From Nostoc sp. FACHB-280 (lineage in GTDB: Bacteria > Cyanobacteriota > Cyanobacteriia > Cyanobacteriales > Nostocaceae): a stretch of DNA of 63,694 nucleotides. Shown here one piece after another: positions 7,804 to 16,035 of the stretch (its first letter is position 1; each line of letters begins with the position of its first letter). The notes under the pieces were generated by a model. That model was not told the DNA's origin, did no database searches, and saw only the letters and a program-made list of their open reading frames with translations. Both the position numbers and the translations under genes were made by a program. Where the stretch lies: contig NZ_JACJSD010000043.1 in assembly GCF_014697615.1 (NCBI RefSeq), positions 1 through 63,694 of the forward strand, given 5' to 3'.

Positions 7804-9714
7804 TCAAACTTGTTGCAAATAATACTCAAATCGCTCTCGTAGTTGTTCCACTGCTAAATTCTGAGTCCAATACTCTACAAGGGCGTGACCAAATGCCCAA
7901 GCATTCCGATCAGGTGTAGCTGAATTTTCTAACAATAATGGCCACAGTGAGATTAAATCAAAGTTAATTTTCGAGGAATTGTCAGTTTTTAATAATGAAA
8001 ATAACTCATAAGCAATTTGAAGTTTACCAATGACAATCGGTAACTGTTCTACAGGGATTTGCTCTGCTAATAAATAAGCCAAGGTGGGAGAACCTGTAGA
8101 CATGGTGGCAATAAATTGCAGTACAGGGCTTTTTAATAAGGTGGTGAGTCCTTGGGTAGTCGCCATTTGGAAGGTATAGTGATCAATAATTTTGGCTGCG
8201 GCGACGGTGCGCGAGTCTAAGTCCCGTAAAAACCGGGCGAGTCGTAGTTGTTTGGCGGGTGCGATCGCTTCAATCAAGCCCAATGATAAAGTATCTATAT
8301 TCCAAGCTGTACGGTTAGTTTTGCGATCGCTTGTAACTACCGGGACAATTAAGTTAGAAAATTCCTCTAGTTTTTCAGCCCGATACCCAGTTGCTTCCCG
8401 GATAGAAATTTCCTTTGGCCTGTCTCCCCATTCCCAATTGTATGGCGGTTGCCACTCCCGCAGAGGACGCAATTTATCTACTTGGGTGACAACTGCGATC
8501 GCAGGTAAATCATCAACGGCAGCTTTCATATCTGCTAAAAAATCTACATCCATTTGCAAAGCCGGGTCAAGGGCGGGTGTCACCAACAGTAACAAATCTG
8601 CGTTAGTTGCATAGTCTAATACTAATTGGCGGAGTTCACCGCGCTTGACTTGTTCGTAACCAGGGGTATCCCAAAGGGTGAGACTTTCACCACTAGGAGT
8701 TTCCCAATGATAATTTTGAATTTCGTCAGTACTGGGTAAAACATCCACCGCCGCCAAGTCAGCTTGGAATAACGTATTAATTAAACTGCTTTTACCTGCA
8801 CCTGTCCGTCCGACTAGTAAAATACTGATGGGTTTTTGCTCAACTTCCGTGACTGGTTCAGCTTGGGTGAGAATTTCGCGCAGAGTTTGGGTTTTGGTTT
8901 GGGGGATAGTTGGGGAAGAAACCACAGCCGTTGTTGGTAGTGTAATACCTCCGTAAAGTGCGATCGCTTGTCTGCATAAATTTCTCAAAGCTGCTTCGCG
9001 CAACAGTTGACCTAAATTCACCAATAATTGCTGATTAGCGCGGTTAGTATAACCCTTCGTCGCCCGATTCGCCACCGCCGCTACTGGATTTAACAACCAT
9101 TGCGCCCAGCCCCAAGCTCGCAAAAGTTTACGGGCTGAGGGTTCTAGCTTTCGATATACTTCATAAGCTTGATAAGCTTGCCCGACAGTAGCTTGATTTA
9201 AGGCAGGTGATAATCTCTGCATCCACTGGTCTAAATCATCCACTGTTCCCCGGATCAGTCCGTAAGCTTGAGGGACATAGATATTCAGCAGGGGATACTG
9301 TACTTGGGGATGGTAGATATTCGCCACAGCCACTACTACATCTTGACAGCGTTGCCAAAAAGTTTGCCAATCTTCCCAAATTGGGCGATCGTTAATGGAT
9401 GCTTCCAGAATTTTTTGTAATGCGGCTTCCGCTTGCTGTGTCGCTTCACTTCCCGCCGTTGTGGTGGTAGTATCAACAGCCGCCTCTAGTTCTTCTTGGA
9501 ATCCTGCCAAAGCCGCCTCAACTTGGGCAATTTGCGGTTGCGTCCACCGCACCAACAACCACCGCCAAGCAACAAACACAACCGTAAACACCGCCCAAAT
9601 CCAGTTAATTCCCCAGGCATTGATTTGCAAACCTGCGGCGACTAGTAAGAAAATAATAATAGCTGCGATCGGTATTGCTAAGATAACCCACTGCCACGGT
9701 TTTAAGCGCACCAT
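7804..9714 (-). CDS. Membrane-anchored GTPase (Era/dynamin-like G domain)
   Basis: The 636-residue protein has two hydrophobic helices at the N-terminus (about residues 8-30 and 33-53), then a helical region. A G domain follows, with G1 LLVGRTGAGKSSLIN (near residue 304), G3 LWDTPGYE and G4 VVTQVDKL. G4 carries Gln where TKxD is usual. The C-terminal 200 residues are helical and lack other recognisable motifs. Such membrane GTPases are common in cyanobacteria and their cellular role is unknown. It starts at ATG 9714. The ParD-type gene lies downstream on the same strand, but there is no reason to link the two. Confidence 0.8.
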   Translation of the reverse strand: MVRLKPWQWVILAIPIAAIIIFLLVAAGLQINAWGINWIWAVFTVVFVAWRWLLVRWTQPQIAQVEAALAGFQEELEAAVDTTTTTAGSEATQQAEAALQKILEASINDRPIWEDWQTFWQRCQDVVVAVANIYHPQVQYPLLNIYVPQAYGLIRGTVDDLDQWMQRLSPALNQATVGQAYQAYEVYRKLEPSARKLLRAWGWAQWLLNPVAAVANRATKGYTNRANQQLLVNLGQLLREAALRNLCRQAIALYGGITLPTTAVVSSPTIPQTKTQTLREILTQAEPVTEVEQKPISILLVGRTGAGKSSLINTLFQADLAAVDVLPSTDEIQNYHWETPSGESLTLWDTPGYEQVKRGELRQLVLDYATNADLLLLVTPALDPALQMDVDFLADMKAAVDDLPAIAVVTQVDKLRPLREWQPPYNWEWGDRPKEISIREATGYRAEKLEEFSNLIVPVVTSDRKTNRTAWNIDTLSLGLIEAIAPAKQLRLARFLRDLDSRTVAAAKIIDHYTFQMATTQGLTTLLKSPVLQFIATMSTGSPTLAYLLAEQIPVEQLPIVIGKLQIAYELFSLLKTDNSSKINFDLISLWPLLLENSATPDRNAWAFGHALVEYWTQNLAVEQLRERFEYYLQQV

Positions 9715-9853
9715 TTCCCCTGTACCTGCCTGAACATAACTGCTGATAATGCTATTGTGAGTCTAATATTTCTGTCATGGATACTAACTGTTGGTGTAAT
9801 ATCTATGCTCTGGTGGAAAGAAATTTTAACCGAAATTTGAATAATATCTATAT

Positions 9854-9914
9854 GACTTAAGCAAGAACTCTCCTACACTTTTTTAACTTTGCGTCCTTTG
9901 TGGTTCGTTTTATC
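9854..9914. repeat. Degenerate remnant of the MITE-like element
   Basis: GACTTAAGCAAGAACTC resembles a decayed terminus (GACTTACGCAA). The following TTAACTTTGCGTCCTTTG and GTGGTTCGTTTT match the interior of the copy at 7329. The opposite terminus is not recognisable. It lies just upstream of the three-gene unit. Confidence 0.55.
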
Positions 9915-9969
9915 ATAATTTTAGTAATTATTGACTATATACAAATACTGTATCTACAAGGAAAATAAC

Positions 9970-10371
9970 ATGATTTACATGAGATTTACACTTAAAAAAT
10001 CTAAAAAAATCAATGAGATTTTACAGCGTTCTGTTCTGAGCAATGAAGAGTTTATTCATAATCTGAAATTATCAAATGAATTAGCTATAAAAACAGTGAA
10101 TTGTGTCCGTCTAGAGTTAGGTAAATCTTTTCAAGTACCTGCTGAGAAGTTATATCCAGATGATAAATTTATAGATATCATATCCCTTCTCTGCGGGGAA
10201 TGGGACATGATAGAGCTTGTATTAGCTCTTGAAAAAACCCTCAAAATAGATATTGATGAAGAGCAAGTACCTGACTGGACTTCTAAAAATATAACTCTAG
10301 GTCAATGGATTGTAGAGTTCTTACACCACAACTTTCCAGAACCTAATAAACTCAAAAATTGGGAAGTATGA
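9970..10371 (+). CDS. Acyl-carrier-like protein lacking the phosphopantetheine serine
   Basis: I start this 133-residue protein at ATG 9970 because AAGGAAA (9958-9964) sits at good spacing. The longer frame from 9931 has no such site. From about residue 40 it follows the acyl carrier protein plan: a first helix, a loop VPAEKLYPDDKFIDI, then helix II WDMIELVLALEKTL, KIDIDEEQ and LGQWIVEFL. The serine of the usual DSL motif, which carries phosphopantetheine, is replaced (GEWDM). It cannot carry an acyl group in the usual way and may be a protein-binding scaffold, like DUF1493-type carrier-like proteins. It overlaps the next gene by ATGA. Confidence 0.65.
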   Translation: MIYMRFTLKKSKKINEILQRSVLSNEEFIHNLKLSNELAIKTVNCVRLELGKSFQVPAEKLYPDDKFIDIISLLCGEWDMIELVLALEKTLKIDIDEEQVPDWTSKNITLGQWIVEFLHHNFPEPNKLKNWEV

Positions 10372-10604
10372 CAAAATCAATACCAAAAATAGATCCACCG
10401 ATTAGACCTCAAAAGTTGCCTTTTTTAGAGTCCATTTGTTGGCAAACAGCAGATGTTTATGAGTTTACGCCTGAGCAAATGCTAAGTCGCTATGAAAGGG
10501 GTTGGCAGTATCGTCAATTATTTAATAATCTTGAAGGTGAAGAACTCAATTTTGTCAGAGAACTGGCTAGATATTACGATTCTTGGTTACAAGCTGATCT
10601 ATGA
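10368..10604 (+). CDS. 78-residue protein of unknown function, partner of the nucleotidyltransferase
   Basis: ATG 10368 overlaps the upstream TGA (ATGA), which fixes the start. A TTG nine bases earlier is less likely. The protein has a proline-rich N-terminus (IDPPIRPQKLPFLES) followed by a helical part (FTPEQMLSRYERGWQYRQL, then EGEELNFVRELARYYDSWL). It has no membrane segment and no DNA-binding motif I can name. It overlaps the following nucleotidyltransferase gene by another ATGA. From its position and size I infer a partner or antitoxin for that enzyme. I do not recognise the family by name. Confidence 0.7.
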   Translation: MTKSIPKIDPPIRPQKLPFLESICWQTADVYEFTPEQMLSRYERGWQYRQLFNNLEGEELNFVRELARYYDSWLQADL

Positions 10605-11371
10605 GTTTTAAGTTTGCTCACCATAATAAAATTATTACAATTCTTCAAAGTTTAAATTCTGACATACTTAGAAAAAGTTCTGCTTACTTCGGTGGTGGAA
10701 CCCTTCTTGCACTTGATTTTGAAGAATACCGTTGGAGTAAAGATATTGATTTTATTTCTCCTGTCGGTGTATCAGGATATAAGTATCTTCGCACTGTTGT
10801 ATTTGATGGCGGGTATGAAGCATTATTTACTGATTTGAGTTGTATTCACATTGGCAGAGGGACTACTGACCAGTATGGAATTAGGATGATAGTTATTGTA
10901 GATAACTTACCAATTAAAACAGAGATTATCGCTGAATCACGCTTTCAACCAGACCCACCCAGATATACAGAATGGTCGCCTGTTCCCTGCTTAAGCCTCA
11001 TTGACTGTTTTACATCGAAGCTGCTGGCAAATTCCGATCGCTATATGGATGATAGTGTTGAATCTAGAGATTTAATTGATCTAGCAGTTTTACGCTTACA
11101 ATCTCCAATTCCCGAAGCAGCAATTAACAAGGCTGAGAAGGCTTATGAAGTAATTCGTCCTTTAAAAACTGCTGTTAAGCGTTTTCAGGAAAGACCAGAC
11201 TATCGAGAAAAATGTTTTCTAAGTTTGCAAATTGATGAAACTCAGATACCAAAAATTATTGATGGTGTTGATTTAATAGCCACTGACTTTAATCTAGAAA
11301 CCACGCAGAGATTATTTAAAGAGCAGCATGATATTTTTATGGATTTAGATAAAAAAAATAAATCATCATAA
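10601..11371 (+). CDS. AbiEii/AbiGii-like nucleotidyltransferase
   Basis: The 256-residue protein carries the AbiEii-type nucleotidyltransferase signature: GGGTLLAL (residues 31-38), then RWSKDIDF with Asp48 and Asp50 as candidate metal ligands. A C-terminal basic/acidic pair follows in FTSKLLANSDRYM and SRDLIDL (Lys140, Arg156-Asp157, Asp160). Known relatives are toxins that transfer nucleotides to tRNA or protein, or parts of abortive-infection systems. Here the winged-helix AbiEi antitoxin is absent. Instead two small genes precede it with ATGA overlaps, which implies tight translational coupling and stoichiometric expression. Substrate unknown. Confidence 0.75.
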   Translation: MSFKFAHHNKIITILQSLNSDILRKSSAYFGGGTLLALDFEEYRWSKDIDFISPVGVSGYKYLRTVVFDGGYEALFTDLSCIHIGRGTTDQYGIRMIVIVDNLPIKTEIIAESRFQPDPPRYTEWSPVPCLSLIDCFTSKLLANSDRYMDDSVESRDLIDLAVLRLQSPIPEAAINKAEKAYEVIRPLKTAVKRFQERPDYREKCFLSLQIDETQIPKIIDGVDLIATDFNLETTQRLFKEQHDIFMDLDKKNKSS

Positions 11372-11455
11372 GTTTAGTAAACATATTTTAGGAATTGCCT
11401 ACTTTGTTGCTGTATTATTTCTGGTTTGTCAGCCAGTTGTGTGAGGATAAAAATT

Positions 11456-12310
11456 ATGGCACGAAGTGGGCGATCGCTACTCATCATCTCGATTACAATT
11501 ATCAGTGTCATCACACTGCTAACCTTTACAAGCCTTCCCGGTATCTCTGCAACACCAAAAGCAAATCAACCCTCATCATTGATTGCTCAGAATGTCAATC
11601 TTGGCAGTTATTTCAAAGAATTAGGGATTGAAGGCTCAATTTTAATTTACGACCAAAATAACAATAAATTTTACCAATATAACGCCTCCCGTAATTCTAC
11701 AGCCTTTCTTCCGGCTTCGACTTTCAAAATCTTAAATTCTCTCATTTCATTAGAAACCGGAGTTATTAAAGATGAAATTGCTATTTTGACTTGGGATGGA
11801 ATTGTAAGAGAATTTCCGACTTGGAACCGAGATACTAATATGCGCCAAGCCTATAAAGATTCCACCGTTTGGTTTTATCAAGTCTTGGCGCGGCGAGTTG
11901 GACATGAAAGAATGCAGCAATTTATCAATCAAGTTGGTTACGGAAACCGTCAAATTGGGACACCAGAACAAATAGATAAATTTTGGCTATCTGGCCCTTT
12001 ACAAATTACTCCCAAACAACAAATTGAATTTCTCCAACGGCTTTATCGTAGAGAATTACCTTTTTCTCAACGCACATTCGATTTAGTGCAGGACATTATG
12101 ATAGTTGAGAAAACACCTAATTATATCCTGCGAGCCAAAACAGGTTGGGCAACAAGCGTAAAACCTAACATTGGCTGGTTTGTCGGATATTTAGAACAAA
12201 ATAATAACGTTTATTTATTCGCCACCAATATCGATATGAAAGATGCTGCTGATGCACCTAAACGAATTGAATTAACTCGGCGTAGTTTCAAAGCTTTAGG
12301 CTTACTTTAA
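11456..12310 (+). CDS. Class D (OXA-like) beta-lactamase family protein
   Basis: I start at ATG 11456, preceded by AGGA at 11444-11447. The longer frame begins at a TTG with no ribosome site. The 284-residue protein has a signal peptide or anchor (residues 8-32). All class D motifs are present: Ser88-Thr-Phe-Lys91 (active serine and the lysine that is carboxylated in OXA enzymes), Ser136-Thr-Val138, Tyr162-Gly-Asn164, Trp177 and Lys228-Thr-Gly230. It would act in the periplasm on beta-lactams or as a penicillin-recognising protein. It is not flanked by an integron, an IS element or other resistance genes, so it looks like an intrinsic chromosomal gene. Confidence 0.88.
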   Translation: MARSGRSLLIISITIISVITLLTFTSLPGISATPKANQPSSLIAQNVNLGSYFKELGIEGSILIYDQNNNKFYQYNASRNSTAFLPASTFKILNSLISLETGVIKDEIAILTWDGIVREFPTWNRDTNMRQAYKDSTVWFYQVLARRVGHERMQQFINQVGYGNRQIGTPEQIDKFWLSGPLQITPKQQIEFLQRLYRRELPFSQRTFDLVQDIMIVEKTPNYILRAKTGWATSVKPNIGWFVGYLEQNNNVYLFATNIDMKDAADAPKRIELTRRSFKALGLL

Positions 12311-12350
12311 AACTTCCTATCTCAGCCCCAAATGATTGACAAAAATTTCT

Positions 12351-12399
12351 CTACCTTGTTTTATCTCCCTTGTCTACCTTGTCTACCTTGTCTCCCATA
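12351..12399. repeat. Nonamer tandem repeat (CTTGTCTAC/CTCC)
   Basis: Four to five CTTGTCTAC-type units lie between the beta-lactamase-like gene and the next membrane protein. Read in frame they give a false CLPCLP-type N-terminal extension of the following gene. Confidence 0.8.
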
Positions 12400-12454
12400 T
12401 CTATTCTGTTATAGTCTCAATTACAAAACCTGCAATTATCTGCGGTTTATTGTC

Positions 12455-12814
12455 ATGCTTACACTCATCACTATCGGATTATTTTTTATAGCAGGTTTGA
12501 TTATTGTAGAAACCATACAAAAATTTCATCCTGCTAACCCAATAATTAATCCTGTTTGGGAAGCTATCTGTCTAGGAATTATTAGCATATTTTGGATGTG
12601 GCTTTTCCGAGAAGCCCAAATTAAATCAGAATGGTTGATTTTATCGGCTATTTTTGGTTCCATGCTGGCAATGACAGCATCTCTAATATTTTGGTATGTT
12701 CACGATTCTACAGGTAAGAGTAAGTATACTCTTCGTAATGCTTATTTATTAGTAGGATTGTATCGAGTTGTACTTTACAGCGTTAGCATTAACCTTGGCA
12801 TATTTTTATCCTAA
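12455..12814 (+). CDS. Small integral membrane protein, function unknown
   Basis: I place the start at ATG 12455 (MLTLITIGLFF). The longer frame from 12332 only translates the nonamer repeat into cysteine-proline repeats and is not credible. The resulting 119-residue protein has about four hydrophobic helices separated by short loops (AGLIIVETI, ICLGIISIFWMWLF, LILSAIFGSMLAM, LLVGLYRVVLYSVSI) and no catalytic motif. I do not recognise the family. It sits 144 bases after the beta-lactamase-like gene on the same strand, with the repeat between them, so co-transcription is possible but not shown. Confidence 0.6.
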   Translation: MLTLITIGLFFIAGLIIVETIQKFHPANPIINPVWEAICLGIISIFWMWLFREAQIKSEWLILSAIFGSMLAMTASLIFWYVHDSTGKSKYTLRNAYLLVGLYRVVLYSVSINLGIFLS

Positions 12815-13125
12815 GATTTCACTGTTGAATTAAATATTTGGTAAATATCAGCAAACTATCATTTTTTATCGGCACTCATCTGTAGCTTTTTACAAAGCTA
12901 ATTTTAGCAAATCCTTACTCAAGCTTGTTTTTGCTCAAAATCAGCCTAAATCATTAAATTATGATGAATATATTTTTGTAAGAAAAATAGCATTTTGCCA
13001 TCTAATTCCATAGTAATTATTGGTAAGGATAGTCAATTTATTGCTTAAAACCTGTGAGCCAAGGTTTTAACAGTTAATGCTGCCAAAAATATGGAATCTT
13101 AACTTTATTTGAGGAGAAAATACTT
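12815..13125. other. Intergenic region before the subtilase gene
   Basis: These 311 AT-rich bases contain no gene I can support. The only clear signal is GAGGAG at 13111-13116, 9 bases before the ATG at 13126, which is the subtilase ribosome-binding site. Confidence 0.6.
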
Positions 13126-14613
13126 ATGCCCATTAATGATACTAGTAAAGCATTACTTTCTCATAACGGGCTAAACTCTCAACTGCTCTCCTCAGCAGAT
13201 ATTTTTGACAATAAAAATCAATATAATTCTTACCTTAGTAGCAGTAGTTATTACCAAACTAGTAATGCAAAAATCACTACAGCAACTACAAAAAACTATA
13301 GTTCCACTACAGGATATGGGTTAGTAAATGCGGCGGCGGCTGTCGCTAAAGCTGTGGGTAGAAATACCTTTGCAAATGTGCCAAATTTGGGTGGGAATAA
13401 TTGGGGTGCTGACCTTGTAAATGCTCCAGAAGCTTGGAATAATGGGTACACAGGTAAAGGTGTTGTTGTCGCTGTGATAGATACTGGGGTTGATTACAAC
13501 CATGAGGATCTAAAAAATAATATTTGGACGAATACAAAAGAAATTGCTGGTAATGGCATAGATGATGATGGCAATGGTTATGTTGATGATGTCCGGGGTT
13601 GGAATTTTAACGACAACAACAACAATACATTAGACAAAAACGGTCACGGTACTCATGTTTCTGGCACTATTGCGGGAGAGAAAAATGACTATGGTGTAAC
13701 TGGCATTGCTTATAATGCCAAAATTATGCCAGTGAAAGTGTTAAATGACTCTGGTTCTGGTTCGTATAGTGCTATAGCCAACGGCATTTATTATGCAGCA
13801 AATAATGGTGCTAATGTCATTAACCTCAGCCTAGGTGGTAGTTTTTCTAACAAGACTCTGCAAAATGCAATTGAGTATGCCAATAGTAAAGGCGTAGTTG
13901 TGGTGATGGCGGCTGGTAATGATGGCGGTTCTCAACCAAACTACCCAGCCCGTTACGCCAACAACACAGGAATTGCTGTGGGCGCAGTAGATAGAAATAA
14001 TAACTTGGCTAATTTTTCTAATCGTTCTGGAACAAATCAATTGGCTTATGTGACAGCCCCTGGTGTGGATGTTTATTCAACAGTGCCGAATAATCAGTAT
14101 GCTTCTTACAATGGCACATCGATGGCGACTCCTCACGTTGCTGGTGTAGTTGCGTTGATGTTGAGTGCTAACCGTAGCTTAACTCCTACACAAGTGCGCC
14201 AAATTATTACAGAAACAGCCGGAAATAATACCCAAGCTGCCACTGTTAGTTATCAGACTGATTCAATTAACACTAGCTCAATAGTAAAATATGCAATAGG
14301 ATTATCTAGTTATCAAATCTCTACTACTAATTTCAGCGTTGATCATAACTCGGTTTCTGAAATTACTTCTCCTGCTAAAATCACCCATCAAAACAACACG
14401 ATTAACTCAGCAACTAGCTTACAATTGCACTACTACAATGACAGTATCGGGATTAAGAGTTACAACAGCACCGATGAAGAGACTCCCAATAATACCCCAC
14501 CAACTAATGGTAATAATGGTCAGCTAGGCAAATTTTTAGAACAGCTAGATCAAATTCAAAAGCAATTAGAAGAGTATCGCAGATTTTTAGGCTTGTCTAA
14601 TGGTAAAAGTTAG
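13126..14613 (+). CDS. Subtilisin-like serine protease (peptidase S8)
   Basis: The 495-residue protein has the full catalytic triad: Asp119 in VAVIDTGVD, His174 in NGHGTHVSGT and Ser332 in NGTSMATPHVAG. An Asp/Asn-rich insert (GNGIDDDGNGYVDD) resembles a calcium-binding loop. No signal peptide is visible. The 110-residue N-terminal region is low-complexity Ser/Asn/Tyr and contains GYGLVNAAAAV, a motif usually found at the end of subtilase domains. The C-terminal 100 residues end in a short coiled coil (FLEQLDQIQKQLEEYRRFL). Related cyanobacterial subtilases are proposed to process exported proteins. How this one leaves the cell, if it does, is unclear. Confidence 0.9.
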   Translation: MPINDTSKALLSHNGLNSQLLSSADIFDNKNQYNSYLSSSSYYQTSNAKITTATTKNYSSTTGYGLVNAAAAVAKAVGRNTFANVPNLGGNNWGADLVNAPEAWNNGYTGKGVVVAVIDTGVDYNHEDLKNNIWTNTKEIAGNGIDDDGNGYVDDVRGWNFNDNNNNTLDKNGHGTHVSGTIAGEKNDYGVTGIAYNAKIMPVKVLNDSGSGSYSAIANGIYYAANNGANVINLSLGGSFSNKTLQNAIEYANSKGVVVVMAAGNDGGSQPNYPARYANNTGIAVGAVDRNNNLANFSNRSGTNQLAYVTAPGVDVYSTVPNNQYASYNGTSMATPHVAGVVALMLSANRSLTPTQVRQIITETAGNNTQAATVSYQTDSINTSSIVKYAIGLSSYQISTTNFSVDHNSVSEITSPAKITHQNNTINSATSLQLHYYNDSIGIKSYNSTDEETPNNTPPTNGNNGQLGKFLEQLDQIQKQLEEYRRFLGLSNGKS

Positions 14614-14851
14614 AAATTAGAGAGGGTACTTTAAGCATTGGTCTAGTAATTGGTAATATAACTTCTCTACTCCTAAAATCAAGGGTGCGATCGCCTTCAA
14701 CAATCGTCAGTTGAAAATCATCTCTCTAGTTAGAGTGAAAGCGATCGCCAACAGTCTCATACTATTGTAAGTTGAACTGAATCACACAAACCATCATCAA
14801 CAACCGTCTTGGATAAGAGATATGATGAAGTGTGCATTGTGAATTGTTGAT

Positions 14852-15904
14852 ATGGTTACTCTGTCTCCCAGTCTACAAGCTAGACTCTCTCAACCTTTAA
14901 AAATCGGCTCGTTTGAGGTGAAAAGCCGGGTTTTACAATCGCCTTTATCTGGGGTGACAGATTTGGTGTTTCGTCGCCTGGTGCGTCGCTATGCACCAGA
15001 TTCGATGATGTATACCGAAATGGTCAACGCTACGGGACTGCACTATGTGAAGCAGTTACCCAAAATTATGGAAGTTGACCCTAACGAACGCCCAATTAGT
15101 ATTCAGTTGTTTGACTGTCGCCCCGATTTTTTAGCTGAAGCAGCCATCAAAGCTGTGGCTGAAGGGGCTGATACTGTTGATATTAATATGGGATGTCCGG
15201 TAAATAAAATTACCAAGAATGGTGGTGGTTCTTCGTTGTTGCGTCAGCCGGAAGTTGCTGAAGCCATTGTGCGGGAAGTGGTCAAAGCTGTGGATGTACC
15301 AGTCACAGTTAAAACCCGGATTGGCTGGAATGACAAGGAAATCACTATTCTGGATTTTGCGAAGCGGATGGAAGATGCCGGGGCGAAAATGATTACTGTG
15401 CATGGACGCACCCGCGCTCAAGGTTACAATGGTAACGCCCGTTGGGAATGGATAGCCCGTGTAAAAGAGGTGCTGTTGATACCTGTAATTGGCAATGGTG
15501 ATATATTTTCGGTGGAAGCCGCAGTAAAATGCTTAGAGGAAACTGGCGCTGATGGGGTGATGTGTTCGCGCGGAACTTTGGGTTATCCCTTTTTGGTAGG
15601 CGAAGTTGACCACTTCTTAAAAACAGGCGAACTTTTACCACCACCAACCCCAATTCAACGCTTAGAATGTGCCAGAGATCATTTACAAGCTTTATGGGAA
15701 TATAAAGGCGATCGCGGTGTTCGTCAAGCCCGTAAACACATGACTTGGTACGCAAAAGGCTTCGTCGGCGCGGCTGAATTACGCGGACAATTAAGTGTGA
15801 TTGAAACAGTCCAGCAAGGTTTAGATTTAATTGACCGCGCTATGGAAAAGTTAGCATCTGGTTATGAGGTGTTGGAAGAAACTACTAGTTTTCAGATGGT
15901 GTAG
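14852..15904 (+). CDS. dus: tRNA-dihydrouridine synthase
   Basis: The 350-residue flavoenzyme reduces uridine to dihydrouridine in tRNA. The N-terminus LQSPLSGVTDLVFRRLVRR is the FMN-barrel opening. The catalytic cysteine lies in INMGCPVNKITKNGGGSSLL, and VTVKTRIGW and ITVHGRTRAQGYNG are the usual flavin/RNA-contact segments. The C-terminal helical domain (ARKHMTWYAKG) is complete. The exact subfamily (DusB-like or other) cannot be settled by eye. The gene stands alone, and a nonamer repeat begins right after its stop. Confidence 0.93.
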   Translation: MVTLSPSLQARLSQPLKIGSFEVKSRVLQSPLSGVTDLVFRRLVRRYAPDSMMYTEMVNATGLHYVKQLPKIMEVDPNERPISIQLFDCRPDFLAEAAIKAVAEGADTVDINMGCPVNKITKNGGGSSLLRQPEVAEAIVREVVKAVDVPVTVKTRIGWNDKEITILDFAKRMEDAGAKMITVHGRTRAQGYNGNARWEWIARVKEVLLIPVIGNGDIFSVEAAVKCLEETGADGVMCSRGTLGYPFLVGEVDHFLKTGELLPPPTPIQRLECARDHLQALWEYKGDRGVRQARKHMTWYAKGFVGAAELRGQLSVIETVQQGLDLIDRAMEKLASGYEVLEETTSFQMV

Positions 15905-15906
15905 AA

Positions 15907-15951
15907 GGGGGATGGGGGAGACAAGGGGGACAAGGGAGACAAGGGGGATGG
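15907..15951. repeat. Nonamer tandem repeat (GGGAGACAA orientation)
   Basis: About five units of GACAAGGGG/GAGACAAGG form the reverse complement of the repeats at 2013, 12351, 22251 and 37789. Several G-runs lie close together. Confidence 0.75.
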
Positions 15952-16035
15952 AAGTTCGTGTGTAGGTGAACAAAACTCTTAAATTCTTACACCCCTAAAC
16001 CCCTACACCCAGCTTCAACAGACTTTGACATACTC

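Noticed and set aside
8192-8614. 140-codon frame antisense to the GTPase gene
   Set aside because: The GTPase has clear G motifs on the opposite strand, so this is an antisense shadow.
12332-12454. N-terminal extension of the membrane protein gene at 12455
   Set aside because: The extension encodes CLPCLP repeats derived from the nonamer array. The ATG at 12455 gives a normal membrane protein.
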